Source of the DNA: Mesotoga prima MesG1.Ag.4.2
GTDB lineage: Bacteria > Thermotogota > Thermotogae > Petrotogales > Kosmotogaceae
Direction of reading: 5' to 3'
NCBI RefSeq assembly: GCF_000147715.2
Contig: NC_017934.1
Coordinates: 2,790,001 to 2,854,000 of the forward strand
Length of the DNA stretch: 64,000 bases
The notes beneath the pieces were generated by a model. That model had not been told where the DNA came from. It made no database searches and was given only the letters and a program-made list of their open reading frames with translations. Numbering within the stretch: position 1 is the stretch's first letter; every line of letters begins with the position of its first letter. The position numbers and the translations under genes are program-made. Shown one piece after another: positions 16,712-24,771 of the stretch.

Positions 16712-16727
16712 GACAATTCCCCCCAGG

Positions 16728-16757
16728 CGTGTATTCTCTCTTCAATCTTAATACACG
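16728..16757. promoter_or_regulatory. Inverted repeat upstream of etfB, possible operator
   Basis: Arms CGTGTATT and AATACACG separated by 14 bases, located 17-46 bp ahead of the etfB start codon. The position suits a repressor site or 5' leader structure. No regulator gene lies beside it. Confidence 0.4.
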
Positions 16758-17097
16758 TGTCGATTACTTTCGCGGCCTTAGTCTAGATTATGGACCGAAA
16801 GTCCATGAAAGACTTGTTTTTAGCCACTTGATTATTATTGACTGTTATGCTTTGAAAACCGATGAAAAATTAATCAAGTGATGTAATTGTTAGCACAAAG
16901 TGGAAGTGCACAAATGTAGACTGCAAAAACTTTTAGGTATTTTTCCATAATATTGCTTTTGAGTTAATGGAAAGTACTTTGTAGTCTGCTTGCGAGCGAT
17001 AAATATTACCCACAAATGATTCCACTGAATTCCGGGTTTTTAGAACTTCAATTATTCGTAATGATTGTGCTATCATATCAATAATCGGGGTGAATCG
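16758..17097. other. Divergent intergenic region
   Basis: AT-rich spacer between the etf operon and the diguanylate cyclase gene. It contains an inverted repeat TTTCCAT...ATGGAAA near 16945-16975 and a GGACTTTCGGTCC palindrome near 16790. It must hold both divergent promoters, but I could not assign -35/-10 pairs with confidence. Confidence 0.35.
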
Positions 17098-18906
17098 ATG
17101 AAGAACGGGAAGGCTTTCTTATCATTTTTCTTGGTTCTACTAAGTACTTTTGCTTTTGCGGACAAGCTCACTTTCGGCGGTGATAGTGCCTATCCTCCGT
17201 ATGAGTTTGTTGATGAAAACGGTGAGTACACGGGATTCAATGTGGACTTGATGAAGGCCGTCTCTAGAGTCGCCGAGCTGGATATTGAAATAGAGCTCGG
17301 TGAATGGGATCTCGTTGTTGAAAAATTCAAGTCGGGAGAACTTGACGGACTAATAGGCATGGCTGTCACTCCCGAACGGCAAAAGATATACGGTTTTTCG
17401 ATTCCCCACAATACTCTGCATATGGCGATCTTTTACAGAAAAGGCTCCCAGGAACCTACCGTGGATGATCTGAGAGGAAGGGAAATTGTTGTTCAAAGGA
17501 ACGGTGTCATGGACGACTATCTCCTTGAAAACTCAATAACCGACAAGATTGTCGCGGTTGAATCTCCTCTTGACGGCTTGAAGCTTCTTTCATCGGGCAC
17601 CGGGGATTTTGGTCTCTTCGAGAAGTATCAGTCCCTTTATTTTGCGAAAGAGAATGAGATCGATAATCTCGAGGTTTCCGGTGCCACGGTCTTCGAGAGA
17701 GATTATGCCTTCGCAACGGCAAAGGACGACTTCGCTCTTCTCAATAAGTTGAATAAAGGACTCCTGCTTGTAAGGGAGAGCGGCGAGTACAGGGATATAT
17801 TCGAAAAGTGGTTTGGCTCGGCAAACTGGTTCGAACAGAATAAGAGGAATCTGTTGGTGACCGCAGGAATTCTCGTTTTCTTTGTCATTGGTCTGTTTGT
17901 CCTCTGGTTCTGGAATCACACTCTTAAAGTACGTGTCAAGGCAAGAACTGAGGAGCTTGAAAGAAAAGCGATCGAGAACGAAGCGCTGAGAGCGAAGATA
18001 AGAAGTCTCCATGACATTGCTTTCAAAATGGAAAGTTGTACAGAGGAAGAGGATGTTTTTGATCTAATAGTGAAAGCGGCCACAGAGATTCTGAGTTTTG
18101 ATTATTACAGTCTTGATGTTGTTGAAGGAGACTACCTGGTAGTTAAGAGACACTCGGATAACATAGAGGTCAACTCTCGTGTTCCGAAGTATGAGGGAAT
18201 AGCGGGAAGAACATTGAGAACAGGGAAGACAATTATTCTGGACGATGTTTCGAAAGAAGACGACGCCATGCCTTCAAGCAGCAAAATCAAAGCTCTGTTA
18301 AGTGTTCCGATTGGAACGATCGGAGTATTTCAGTCGGTGACTATTGAGTCTGGCAGTTTCAACAATGAAGACGCGGAGCTTGCCGAGTTACTGATGTTTC
18401 ATGCTCTTGGAGCCCTTGAAAGGATCAAGAAGACTAGAGAAATACAGTTCCTTGCTTTTCACGATTCGCTGACCGGTCTTTACAACAGGACCTTCTTCGA
18501 TGAGGAAGTATCGAGAGTAGACACTTCGAGAAATCTTCCAATTTCCGTAATTTTCGCGGATGTAAACGGGCTGAAGGGTTTGAACGACCGTTTCGGCCAT
18601 TTCTACGGCGACGATTATCTGAAGACTATATCTTGCACAATCAAAGAATCCTGCAGGCACGAGGATCTAGTTGTTCGATGGGGTGGAGATGAGTTCGTTG
18701 TCCTTCTTCTGAGAACAGACACCGAAATGGCAGAGGAAATCGTTTCAAGAATCGAGAAAAATCTGAGCAAGATAGACTGTTTCGCCGTGGAAGCTAGTGT
18801 CTCATTTGGAGTAGCCACTAAGAGAGACATTCTAACTGATTTTCAAGATGTGCTGAGAAATGCGGAGCTTGCAATGTATTCGAAGAAAAGAGAACTCAGA
18901 AGATAA
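17098..18906 (+). CDS. Membrane diguanylate cyclase with periplasmic solute-binding sensor (SBP_bac_3-TM-GAF-GGDEF)
   Basis: A 602-residue one-component receptor. Order: signal peptide (1-21); a family-3 solute-binding domain (about 22-242) with PPYEFVDENGEYTGFNVDL; one membrane helix (252-273); a charged coiled coil (280-303); a GAF domain (about 305-445); and a GGDEF domain whose active site GGDEF is intact at 529-533, with an RHED inhibitory site at 520-523. It should make cyclic di-GMP when a periplasmic amino acid or similar ligand binds. An upstream in-frame start adds a non-signal leader, whereas the ATG at 17098 follows GGGGTGA by five bases. The gene is monocistronic. Confidence 0.9.
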   Translation: MKNGKAFLSFFLVLLSTFAFADKLTFGGDSAYPPYEFVDENGEYTGFNVDLMKAVSRVAELDIEIELGEWDLVVEKFKSGELDGLIGMAVTPERQKIYGFSIPHNTLHMAIFYRKGSQEPTVDDLRGREIVVQRNGVMDDYLLENSITDKIVAVESPLDGLKLLSSGTGDFGLFEKYQSLYFAKENEIDNLEVSGATVFERDYAFATAKDDFALLNKLNKGLLLVRESGEYRDIFEKWFGSANWFEQNKRNLLVTAGILVFFVIGLFVLWFWNHTLKVRVKARTEELERKAIENEALRAKIRSLHDIAFKMESCTEEEDVFDLIVKAATEILSFDYYSLDVVEGDYLVVKRHSDNIEVNSRVPKYEGIAGRTLRTGKTIILDDVSKEDDAMPSSSKIKALLSVPIGTIGVFQSVTIESGSFNNEDAELAELLMFHALGALERIKKTREIQFLAFHDSLTGLYNRTFFDEEVSRVDTSRNLPISVIFADVNGLKGLNDRFGHFYGDDYLKTISCTIKESCRHEDLVVRWGGDEFVVLLLRTDTEMAEEIVSRIEKNLSKIDCFAVEASVSFGVATKRDILTDFQDVLRNAELAMYSKKRELRR

Positions 18907-18964
18907 GACAGAGTCCAGAAGACCAACCTTTCCTGAAACAACTGGCGATGATTAAGAGTGATTA

Positions 18965-18988
18965 AAGACGATTATGTCTTCTTTTTTT
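18965..18988 (+). terminator. Weak terminator after the diguanylate cyclase gene
   Basis: A 5-bp stem AAGAC / GTCTT around GATTAT, followed by C and seven T residues. The T-tract is good but the stem is short. Confidence 0.45.
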
Positions 18989-19030
18989 CTCTAAAGTTCT
19001 TATCACTAAGATTTCCTCTGTCATTCAAAT

Positions 19031-19059
19031 TTGTTTCGAGTTCGTTCGCTTGTTATAAT
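19031..19059 (+). promoter_or_regulatory. Sigma-70-type promoter of the pentose operon
   Basis: TTGTTT (19031-19036), a 17-bp spacer, then a consensus TATAAT (19054-19059). The transcription start would fall near 19066, just ahead of the palindromic operator-like sequence. Confidence 0.75.
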
Positions 19060-19068
19060 TATTATGTT

Positions 19069-19098
19069 TGTACGTACATGTGTACATTCGTATGTACA
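19069..19098. promoter_or_regulatory. Overlapping palindromes, candidate operator for the GntR regulator at 26342
   Basis: TGTACGTACA (perfect, 19069-19078) overlaps GTACA-TG-TGTAC (19074-19085), and another TATGTACA follows at 19091-19098. The cluster lies at about +4 to +33 of the predicted transcript, where a bound repressor would block initiation. GntR/HutC-type sites are usually short palindromes with GT...AC arms, and the only regulator in the operon is of that type. Confidence 0.55.
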
Positions 19099-19126
19099 GA
19101 ACAACTTTATAAGGAGGGTTTTGCTA

Positions 19127-20095
19127 ATGCGAAAAGTACTTATGTTACTTGTCATGGCTTCACTTCTTTTCGGAGCCACACTGGGATTTGCAGTTTACGA
19201 AATTGCCTTCATAGTCAAGGCAACGGATTCTGACTTCTGGCAGTACACGATAGTCGGCGCCGAGAACGCCGAACACGATCTACAGGGCCTTGTTAATGTC
19301 ACGGTCTACGGACCTCCGTCCGAATCAGACATCGACAAGCAGGTCGCTATTCTTGAGGACGTTGTCAACAAGAAGCCAGACGCAATCGTTATTTCTTCGA
19401 CAAGCTCGGAAGCTCCTTCTCTGATTCTAGACGAAGCTTACAAGCAGGGTATCAAGATCATTCTCATTGACAACTTTGTCTATGACACCGGATACAATTC
19501 ATTCCTCGCCACCAACAACAAAGTCGGAGGCGCTCTTGCAGCCGACAAGCTTGTTGAATATCTCAAGGCAGCAGGTAAGGACCTCAAGGGTAAGATCGGT
19601 CTAGTAAGCGCAATGGCTGGTGTTCAGGTTCTTACAGATAGAGACGATGGATTCAAGACAAGACTCGCCGAGATAGCTCCTGATCTAGAAGTCCTCCCCA
19701 CGATCTATGTTGACAACGACATTTCTAGAGCGGCCAACGCTACGGAAGACCTCTTAATCGCTTACGACGATCTAGTTGGAATGTTTGCGGACAACAACCA
19801 CACAGGTGACGGAGTTGCCAGAGTTATCGAGCTTCAAGGTCTTCAGGATGAAGTCATCGCGGTTGCATACGACTCGGACCCGCAGGAAATTGATGCTCTC
19901 AGAAACGGCTCCTTGAAGGCTCTTATCGTTCAGGATCCTCACGGTATGGGTTACAAGGGTGTCATGTTTGCCTTCATGGCAATCAATGGCGAACCGCTTC
20001 CCGAGTATTTCGATACTGGAGTCTACGTAGTCGAGAAGGATATACTTGATGATTCTATGTGGGTTCTCGACCCATTCTCAAGGAAGAAGTACTGA
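19127..20095 (+). CDS. rbsB: Sugar ABC transporter substrate-binding protein, RbsB-like
   Basis: A periplasmic binding protein of 322 residues in the Peripla_BP_4 (ribose/galactose) family. The signal peptide is MRKVLMLLVMASLLFGATLGFA with no lipobox cysteine. The mature part begins YEIAFIVKATDSDFW and shows LVSAMAGVQVLTDRDDGF and GMFADNNHTGDGVARV, ligand-binding lobe motifs of RbsB proteins. The start ATG follows AAGGAGG; an in-frame upstream GTG/TTG region overlaps the promoter and is discarded. It is the first gene of the operon to 30758 and is separated from deoC by a terminator, which should make it more abundant than the rest. A pentose ligand is inferred from the neighbours. Confidence 0.9.
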   Translation: MRKVLMLLVMASLLFGATLGFAVYEIAFIVKATDSDFWQYTIVGAENAEHDLQGLVNVTVYGPPSESDIDKQVAILEDVVNKKPDAIVISSTSSEAPSLILDEAYKQGIKIILIDNFVYDTGYNSFLATNNKVGGALAADKLVEYLKAAGKDLKGKIGLVSAMAGVQVLTDRDDGFKTRLAEIAPDLEVLPTIYVDNDISRAANATEDLLIAYDDLVGMFADNNHTGDGVARVIELQGLQDEVIAVAYDSDPQEIDALRNGSLKALIVQDPHGMGYKGVMFAFMAINGEPLPEYFDTGVYVVEKDILDDSMWVLDPFSRKKY

Positions 20096-20118
20096 TACCT
20101 TAAGTTTCTAACGATTAT

Positions 20119-20141
20119 GGGCAGCGAAAGCTGCCCTTTTT
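20119..20141 (+). terminator. Partial terminator between rbsB and deoC
   Basis: Perfect 7-bp stem GGGCAGC-GAAA-GCTGCCC followed by five T. It lies inside an otherwise continuous operon, so it probably reduces rather than ends transcription. Confidence 0.8.
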
Positions 20142-20172
20142 CAGAAATTTTTGCCTATCCCGGGAGGTATTT

Positions 20173-20868
20173 ATGAATAGAGACATTCCTTTTAACAGGC
20201 GTTTCGATAATACTTTGCTGAATCCCGAATCAAAGTGGGAGGATATTGAGAGCTTCGTTGACGATACACTCGAGTACAATTTCAGAAATGTGGTTGTTCC
20301 GTGGTATGCGATCCCTACTTATGTTATTGAAAAAGTCGAGGGAACTGAGGTTGGAATTAACGTAGGCCCAGGAGGCTTTCCGCTCGGCATGGTTCCCACA
20401 GAGTTGAAAATGAGAGAAATAGAATACTACATGTCTCTCGGAGAGGCGGTTACTGATTTCGACATTGTGATAAACGTATCCGCAGTCAAATCAAGAAACT
20501 GGGATCTGATGAAACGGGAGTTCGTAACTCTTTCCGAGCGAGTGAAGAAAGGAAACAGAGTCTGTAAATTCATAATCGAGACCAGCAGGTTGACTGAAGA
20601 GGAAATAGTCAAGGTATGTGAACTGATAGTCGACGTTCCAACGATCGACTTCGTTAAGACCGGGACGGGTTTCGGTCCCAGAGCAACCTCCTATCGCGAT
20701 GTTGAACTCATTAACTCCATCGTTTCCGGGAAGAAACAGATCAAAGTTTCCGGCGGCGTCAGAACTCTCGAACAGGTCGAGAGATTCATGAAACTGGGAG
20801 CCACAGTCTTCGGTTCGAGTTCCAGCGTCTCCATATACAAAGAGTATGAAAAGAAATACGGTGGCTAA
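20173..20868 (+). CDS. deoC: Deoxyribose-phosphate aldolase family protein DeoC
   Basis: A class I (Schiff-base) aldolase of 231 residues. The catalytic lysine is Lys162 in FVKTGTGFGP, the proton-relay lysine is Lys191 in IKVSGG, and the matching aspartate is Asp97 in FDIVINV, so all three DERA active-site residues are present. The expected reaction is 2-deoxyribose 5-phosphate to acetaldehyde and glyceraldehyde 3-phosphate. The N-terminal third is less typical, and VGPGGFPLGM takes the place of the usual substrate loop, so a related sugar phosphate could be the true substrate. The ATG follows GGGAGGTATTT. Confidence 0.85.
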   Translation: MNRDIPFNRRFDNTLLNPESKWEDIESFVDDTLEYNFRNVVVPWYAIPTYVIEKVEGTEVGINVGPGGFPLGMVPTELKMREIEYYMSLGEAVTDFDIVINVSAVKSRNWDLMKREFVTLSERVKKGNRVCKFIIETSRLTEEEIVKVCELIVDVPTIDFVKTGTGFGPRATSYRDVELINSIVSGKKQIKVSGGVRTLEQVERFMKLGATVFGSSSSVSIYKEYEKKYGG

Positions 20869-20882
20869 AGGAGAGCGATGAC

Positions 20883-22406
20883 ATGCCCGAGGAAAAGACC
20901 GTAATTGAACTAGAAGGTATAAACAAAACCTTCCCTGCCGTTAGAGCTCTTGACAATGTCTCCCTCTCCGTCAAGAGTGGTGAGGTAAGAGGCCTTGTGG
21001 GAGAGAACGGAGCTGGGAAATCTACACTTATAAAGATAATCACAGGTGCTTACACGAAGGACTCAGGGACAATGATCTTTGAGGGAAATGAAATTACCAG
21101 GAACTCACCATTGATATCCAAGGGGTTGGGAATCTACGCCGTTTATCAGGATGTAATGGTAACTCCCGATCTTTCAGTGGCAGAAAACTTCTTTCTGGGG
21201 CAGCAACCTAAGATTGGCCCATTCATAAACTGGAAGAAGATGTACAAAGAATCAATGGAGTTTCTGGAAAACATCGGTCTGGATATAAACGTTCGCAAGA
21301 GCATTAAAGAGTTGAGCATTGCTGAAAGTGAAATGATTACAATTTCCAAGGCACTCTGGCAGAAGCCCAGACTCGTCATCTTTGATGAACCGACTGCCGT
21401 GCTTACAAGAAACGAGACTAAAATCCTCTTTCAGATAATAGATGAGCTCAAAAATCAGGGAACGGCCGTAATCTATATCTCGCATAACCTTGAGGAGGTC
21501 TTTGACATCTGTGATACGGTTACCGTTTTGAAAGACGGGGCCACGGTGGGAACTTACACAACGGAAGAGCTTGAAAACGTTGAGAAGCTGATCCCCCTAA
21601 TGGTTGGAAGATCGATCGAGGAGATGTATTTGAAGAAGGATACAGAACCCGGCAGAGAACTCCTAAGGGTTGAGAACCTTTCCGGAGAGAGATTCGAGAA
21701 TATCAGTTTTCATGTCAGGGCAGGCGAAGTCGTGGGATTCTTTGGCCTGGTGGGCGCTGGAAGAACTGAGATTGCACGGGCGCTTTTCGGTGCCGATCTT
21801 CTCAAAGAAGGGAAAATAGTAGTTGAAGGCAAAGACGTTTCGATCAAGACACCGAAGGATGCGCTGATGAAGGGTATTGGCTATCTTCCGGAAGACAGGA
21901 GAAAACAAGGAATCTTCTTGCAGCAGGATATAGATTTCAATATAAACATAATTAACTTTGACAAGGTGATGACGGGTCCTATCATCAACTATGGGAAGGC
22001 TCATTCACAGGCCAGAGAATATATCGACAAGCTCTCAATAAAGATTGGCAGCATCTTCCAGCCGGTTTCCGAGCTGAGTGGTGGAAACCAGCAGAAGGTA
22101 ATCATCGCGAGATGGCTCTGCAAAAACACAGATGTTCTAATCTTCGATGAACCGACCGTCGGAATCGACGTTGGGACGAAATCAGAGATATACAAACTCT
22201 TCGGTGAGATACTCTCCAGCAACAAGGGAATAATTTTAATCTCTTCATATCTTCCCGAGCTAATGGGAATGTCCGACCGCATCTACGTTATTTCTAACGG
22301 TAGAATGGCTGGCGAGGTTCATAAGAAAGATTTTTCCGAGGAGTTTTTGCTGACACTGGCAATGAAGAACATTGTCTCAAGAGAAAAGGTAAAGGAGGCG
22401 GTCTGA
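20883..22406 (+). CDS. rbsA: Sugar ABC transporter ATP-binding protein, RbsA-like (two ABC domains)
   Basis: A duplicated ATPase of 507 residues, standard for CUT2 sugar importers. The first half has Walker A GENGAGKST, signature-like LSIAESEM and Walker B VIFDEPTA. The second half has the usual degenerate Walker A FGLVGAGRTE, signature LSGGNQQKV and Walker B LIFDEPTVGIDVG. It should energise the RbsC-like permease encoded 2 bp downstream, with RbsB as the receptor. The start ATG lies behind GGAGAGCG. Confidence 0.94.
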   Translation: MPEEKTVIELEGINKTFPAVRALDNVSLSVKSGEVRGLVGENGAGKSTLIKIITGAYTKDSGTMIFEGNEITRNSPLISKGLGIYAVYQDVMVTPDLSVAENFFLGQQPKIGPFINWKKMYKESMEFLENIGLDINVRKSIKELSIAESEMITISKALWQKPRLVIFDEPTAVLTRNETKILFQIIDELKNQGTAVIYISHNLEEVFDICDTVTVLKDGATVGTYTTEELENVEKLIPLMVGRSIEEMYLKKDTEPGRELLRVENLSGERFENISFHVRAGEVVGFFGLVGAGRTEIARALFGADLLKEGKIVVEGKDVSIKTPKDALMKGIGYLPEDRRKQGIFLQQDIDFNINIINFDKVMTGPIINYGKAHSQAREYIDKLSIKIGSIFQPVSELSGGNQQKVIIARWLCKNTDVLIFDEPTVGIDVGTKSEIYKLFGEILSSNKGIILISSYLPELMGMSDRIYVISNGRMAGEVHKKDFSEEFLLTLAMKNIVSREKVKEAV

Positions 22407-22407
22407 A

Positions 22408-23400
22408 ATGGCTGGAAGGAGAGAAAGGAAGACATTTACTGAAAGAAACCTTTTGATCATTCTGGTTGTGATGTGGGTCTTTCTGGCCATCGCAACAGGA
22501 GGCAACTTTTCCTCATGGGCTAACATAACCAATCTCATCAGGCAGTCATCCATAAATGGTGTGGTTGCCATCGGTATGACCCTTATAATCATAACTGGCG
22601 GAATAGATCTTTCGGTTGGTTCTATAGTTGGACTCAGCGGAATGGTATTTGCGATATTCACTTCTACTAGGGGAGAATTTCAGTTTCCCACAATTGTAGG
22701 TATATTGCTGGCACTGGGAATCAGTGCGCTAATAGGTTTGGTCAACGCAGTTGCCGTACATGATGGAAAGGTACCGGCCTTCATTGCAACCCTAGGTATG
22801 ATGACGCTCGTAAGAGGTGTAGTAATGTATATATCCAGCGGAAGAATGGTAACTGCCGTTCCTCTGGAGTACAGGAGATTCGCAGTTTTAGAGTTTCTCG
22901 GAATACCGGCGCTCGCTTGGACGTGGATAATTCTCGCCGGCTTCATGATGCTCGTGCTCAAATACACAAAATTCGGAAGGAATCTATACGCCATAGGAAG
23001 CAATGAGGAAGCTGCAAGGCTGTCAGGTATAAATATCCGGCTGAACATGTATTCCTTCTACATTGTGGCCGCATTGTTCAGTGCTATAGCCGGTTTGATG
23101 CTGGGAACGAGAATGGCCGCAGGGGTCCCGACAGGGGGAGACGGTTACGAACTCGACGCCATAGCCTCGGTTGTCATCGGAGGAGCAAGTCTGAGCGGAG
23201 GGGTAGGAACCGTTCTTGGGACGGCCCTTGGCGCTCTTATAATCCAGACCATAAGAAATGGCGGTAATCTTCTTGGTGTAGATCCATTTATAATGCAGAT
23301 CGTTATCGGAGCAATAATAATCCTTGCGGTCTTCTTCGATCAGTTCATAAAGAGCAGGAAGAAGGGCGAAGGTCTTAAGAAACTCTTCAAAAGGGCGTGA
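22408..23400 (+). CDS. rbsC: Sugar ABC transporter permease, RbsC-like
   Basis: A CUT2-family inner-membrane permease, 330 residues, with about eight to ten helices. Family motifs include GGIDLSVGSIVGLSGM near residue 63, IATLGMMTLVRG, and NEEAARLSGI, the loop that contacts the ATPase, followed by GVGTVLGTALGALI. It starts 1 bp after the rbsA stop with AAGGAGG inside rbsA, so translation is coupled. It completes a three-part importer with the products of 19127 and 20883. Confidence 0.94.
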   Translation: MAGRRERKTFTERNLLIILVVMWVFLAIATGGNFSSWANITNLIRQSSINGVVAIGMTLIIITGGIDLSVGSIVGLSGMVFAIFTSTRGEFQFPTIVGILLALGISALIGLVNAVAVHDGKVPAFIATLGMMTLVRGVVMYISSGRMVTAVPLEYRRFAVLEFLGIPALAWTWIILAGFMMLVLKYTKFGRNLYAIGSNEEAARLSGINIRLNMYSFYIVAALFSAIAGLMLGTRMAAGVPTGGDGYELDAIASVVIGGASLSGGVGTVLGTALGALIIQTIRNGGNLLGVDPFIMQIVIGAIIILAVFFDQFIKSRKKGEGLKKLFKRA

Positions 23401-23406
23401 TAGATA

Positions 23407-23820
23407 ATGAAGATAAATAAGTTCTTTCATGTGGCAGTAGAAGTTCCCGATCTCGATAAAGCGCTCGAGTTCTATATAGGCCTTCTCGGGTTGAAACTGG
23501 TTAACAGAGAGAAGCTGCCTGAAAAGAAACTCGAAGTAGCATTCGTTGCCGGCGAAGGTTGTGAAATCGAACTCATGTGCTACGAAGATAGCAAGGAGAG
23601 GAAATTTGCTCCCGAGTCACAGTCTCACTTTCAGCACCTCTCTTTCGTTGTAGATGACATTGAAAAAGCAATGGATTATTTGAAGAGCAACGGCATTGAA
23701 CTCGAATCGCCCGATCCTATTCCGGTTTTTGACGGAAAGGTTTTCTACAACACGTTCAAGGGTCCGGGCGGTGAATTGCTGGAGATCGCGGAAGAGAAGA
23801 GACCCAGATTGAATCATTAA
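23407..23820 (+). CDS. VOC family metalloenzyme (glyoxalase I / epimerase-like)
   Basis: A single vicinal-oxygen-chelate protein of 137 residues with two beta-alpha-beta-beta-beta halves. Candidate metal ligands are His8 in FHVAVEV, Glu in CEIELM, His in FQHLSFVV and Glu in LLEIAEE, the layout of lactoylglutathione lyase and methylmalonyl-CoA epimerase. It lies between the permease and ribokinase genes, so a role in the sugar pathway, for example removing a reactive carbonyl or epimerising a keto sugar, is likely but not readable from the sequence. Confidence 0.8.
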   Translation: MKINKFFHVAVEVPDLDKALEFYIGLLGLKLVNREKLPEKKLEVAFVAGEGCEIELMCYEDSKERKFAPESQSHFQHLSFVVDDIEKAMDYLKSNGIELESPDPIPVFDGKVFYNTFKGPGGELLEIAEEKRPRLNH

Positions 23821-23838
23821 ACTTTTTGGAGGTATCAG

Positions 23839-24771
23839 ATGAACAAAGTGACAGTATTTGGTAGCTATGTAATGGATCTCACTACCCTTTCTCCCCATAT
23901 ACCCGTTGTAGGAGAGACGGTCTTTTCCGGTCCCTTCAAGATGGGCCCCGGAGGCAAGGGATTCAACCAGGCTGTGGCTGCCAGAAAGGCAGGATCTGAC
24001 GTCAAGTTCATGACTAAGATCGGCAAAGACTTGTTTGCTCCATTTGTGAAGGATGCATTCGATAAATTTGGAATCACAAAAGATTATCTTCTCGAGTCGG
24101 ATACTGCCGGAACAGGAGTCGCTCTGATAATAGTAGATGAGAACAACGGAAACAACGCCATTGCAGTTGCGCCAGAGGCCTGCAACGAGTTGACTGTCGA
24201 AGATGTTATAAGACACAGAGATATCTTCACCTCTTCCGATGTCTTTCTTACCCAGTTTGAAGCGAATCTCGACGCAACTTACGAGGCGATAAAACTCGCC
24301 AGAGACTCCGGAGCGAGAGTTCTGCTAAACCCCGCGCCCGTGAAGGAATTTGATCATTCGATCCTAAAATATGTCGACATTATTATGCCGAACGAGATAG
24401 AGGCCAGCCTAATGACGGGAATTCCGCTGGACGGAATGGAGTCGATAGAGGCCATAGCTTCTGAATTGAAGAAGTCGGTGGACACAGTGCTGATAACTCT
24501 CGGAGGCAAGGGGGTTTACTGTCCATCGGTCAATGGAGGGCTCGTTCCCGCCTGCAAGGTAAAGACTATCGATACAACCGGAGCTGGAGACGCATTTGCC
24601 GGAGTTTTTGCTGCATATCTCTCGAGGGGAGAGAGCTTGGAAAGAGCCATCGACTACGCCCGTGCCGGAGCGGCCATTTCTACGACTAGATTTGGCACTT
24701 CGCCTTCAATGCCGGAAAGGGAAGAAATAGAAGCTCTCGTTAATGAGATAACTGGAGGCGATGAGAAATGA
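23839..24771 (+). CDS. rbsK: Ribokinase (PfkB family)
   Basis: A PfkB-family sugar kinase of 310 residues. The N-terminal sugar-binding glycines are in GPGGKGFNQAVAARKAG (residues 34-50), which matches ribokinase very well, and the ATP/anion-hole motif is DTTGAGDAFAG near residue 246 with the catalytic aspartate. The expected reaction is D-ribose plus ATP to ribose 5-phosphate; deoxyribose is possible given the deoC neighbour. The start ATG is behind TTGGAGGTATCAG, and the gene overlaps the FGGY kinase gene by 4 bp. Confidence 0.9.
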   Translation: MNKVTVFGSYVMDLTTLSPHIPVVGETVFSGPFKMGPGGKGFNQAVAARKAGSDVKFMTKIGKDLFAPFVKDAFDKFGITKDYLLESDTAGTGVALIIVDENNGNNAIAVAPEACNELTVEDVIRHRDIFTSSDVFLTQFEANLDATYEAIKLARDSGARVLLNPAPVKEFDHSILKYVDIIMPNEIEASLMTGIPLDGMESIEAIASELKKSVDTVLITLGGKGVYCPSVNGGLVPACKVKTIDTTGAGDAFAGVFAAYLSRGESLERAIDYARAGAAISTTRFGTSPSMPEREEIEALVNEITGGDEK

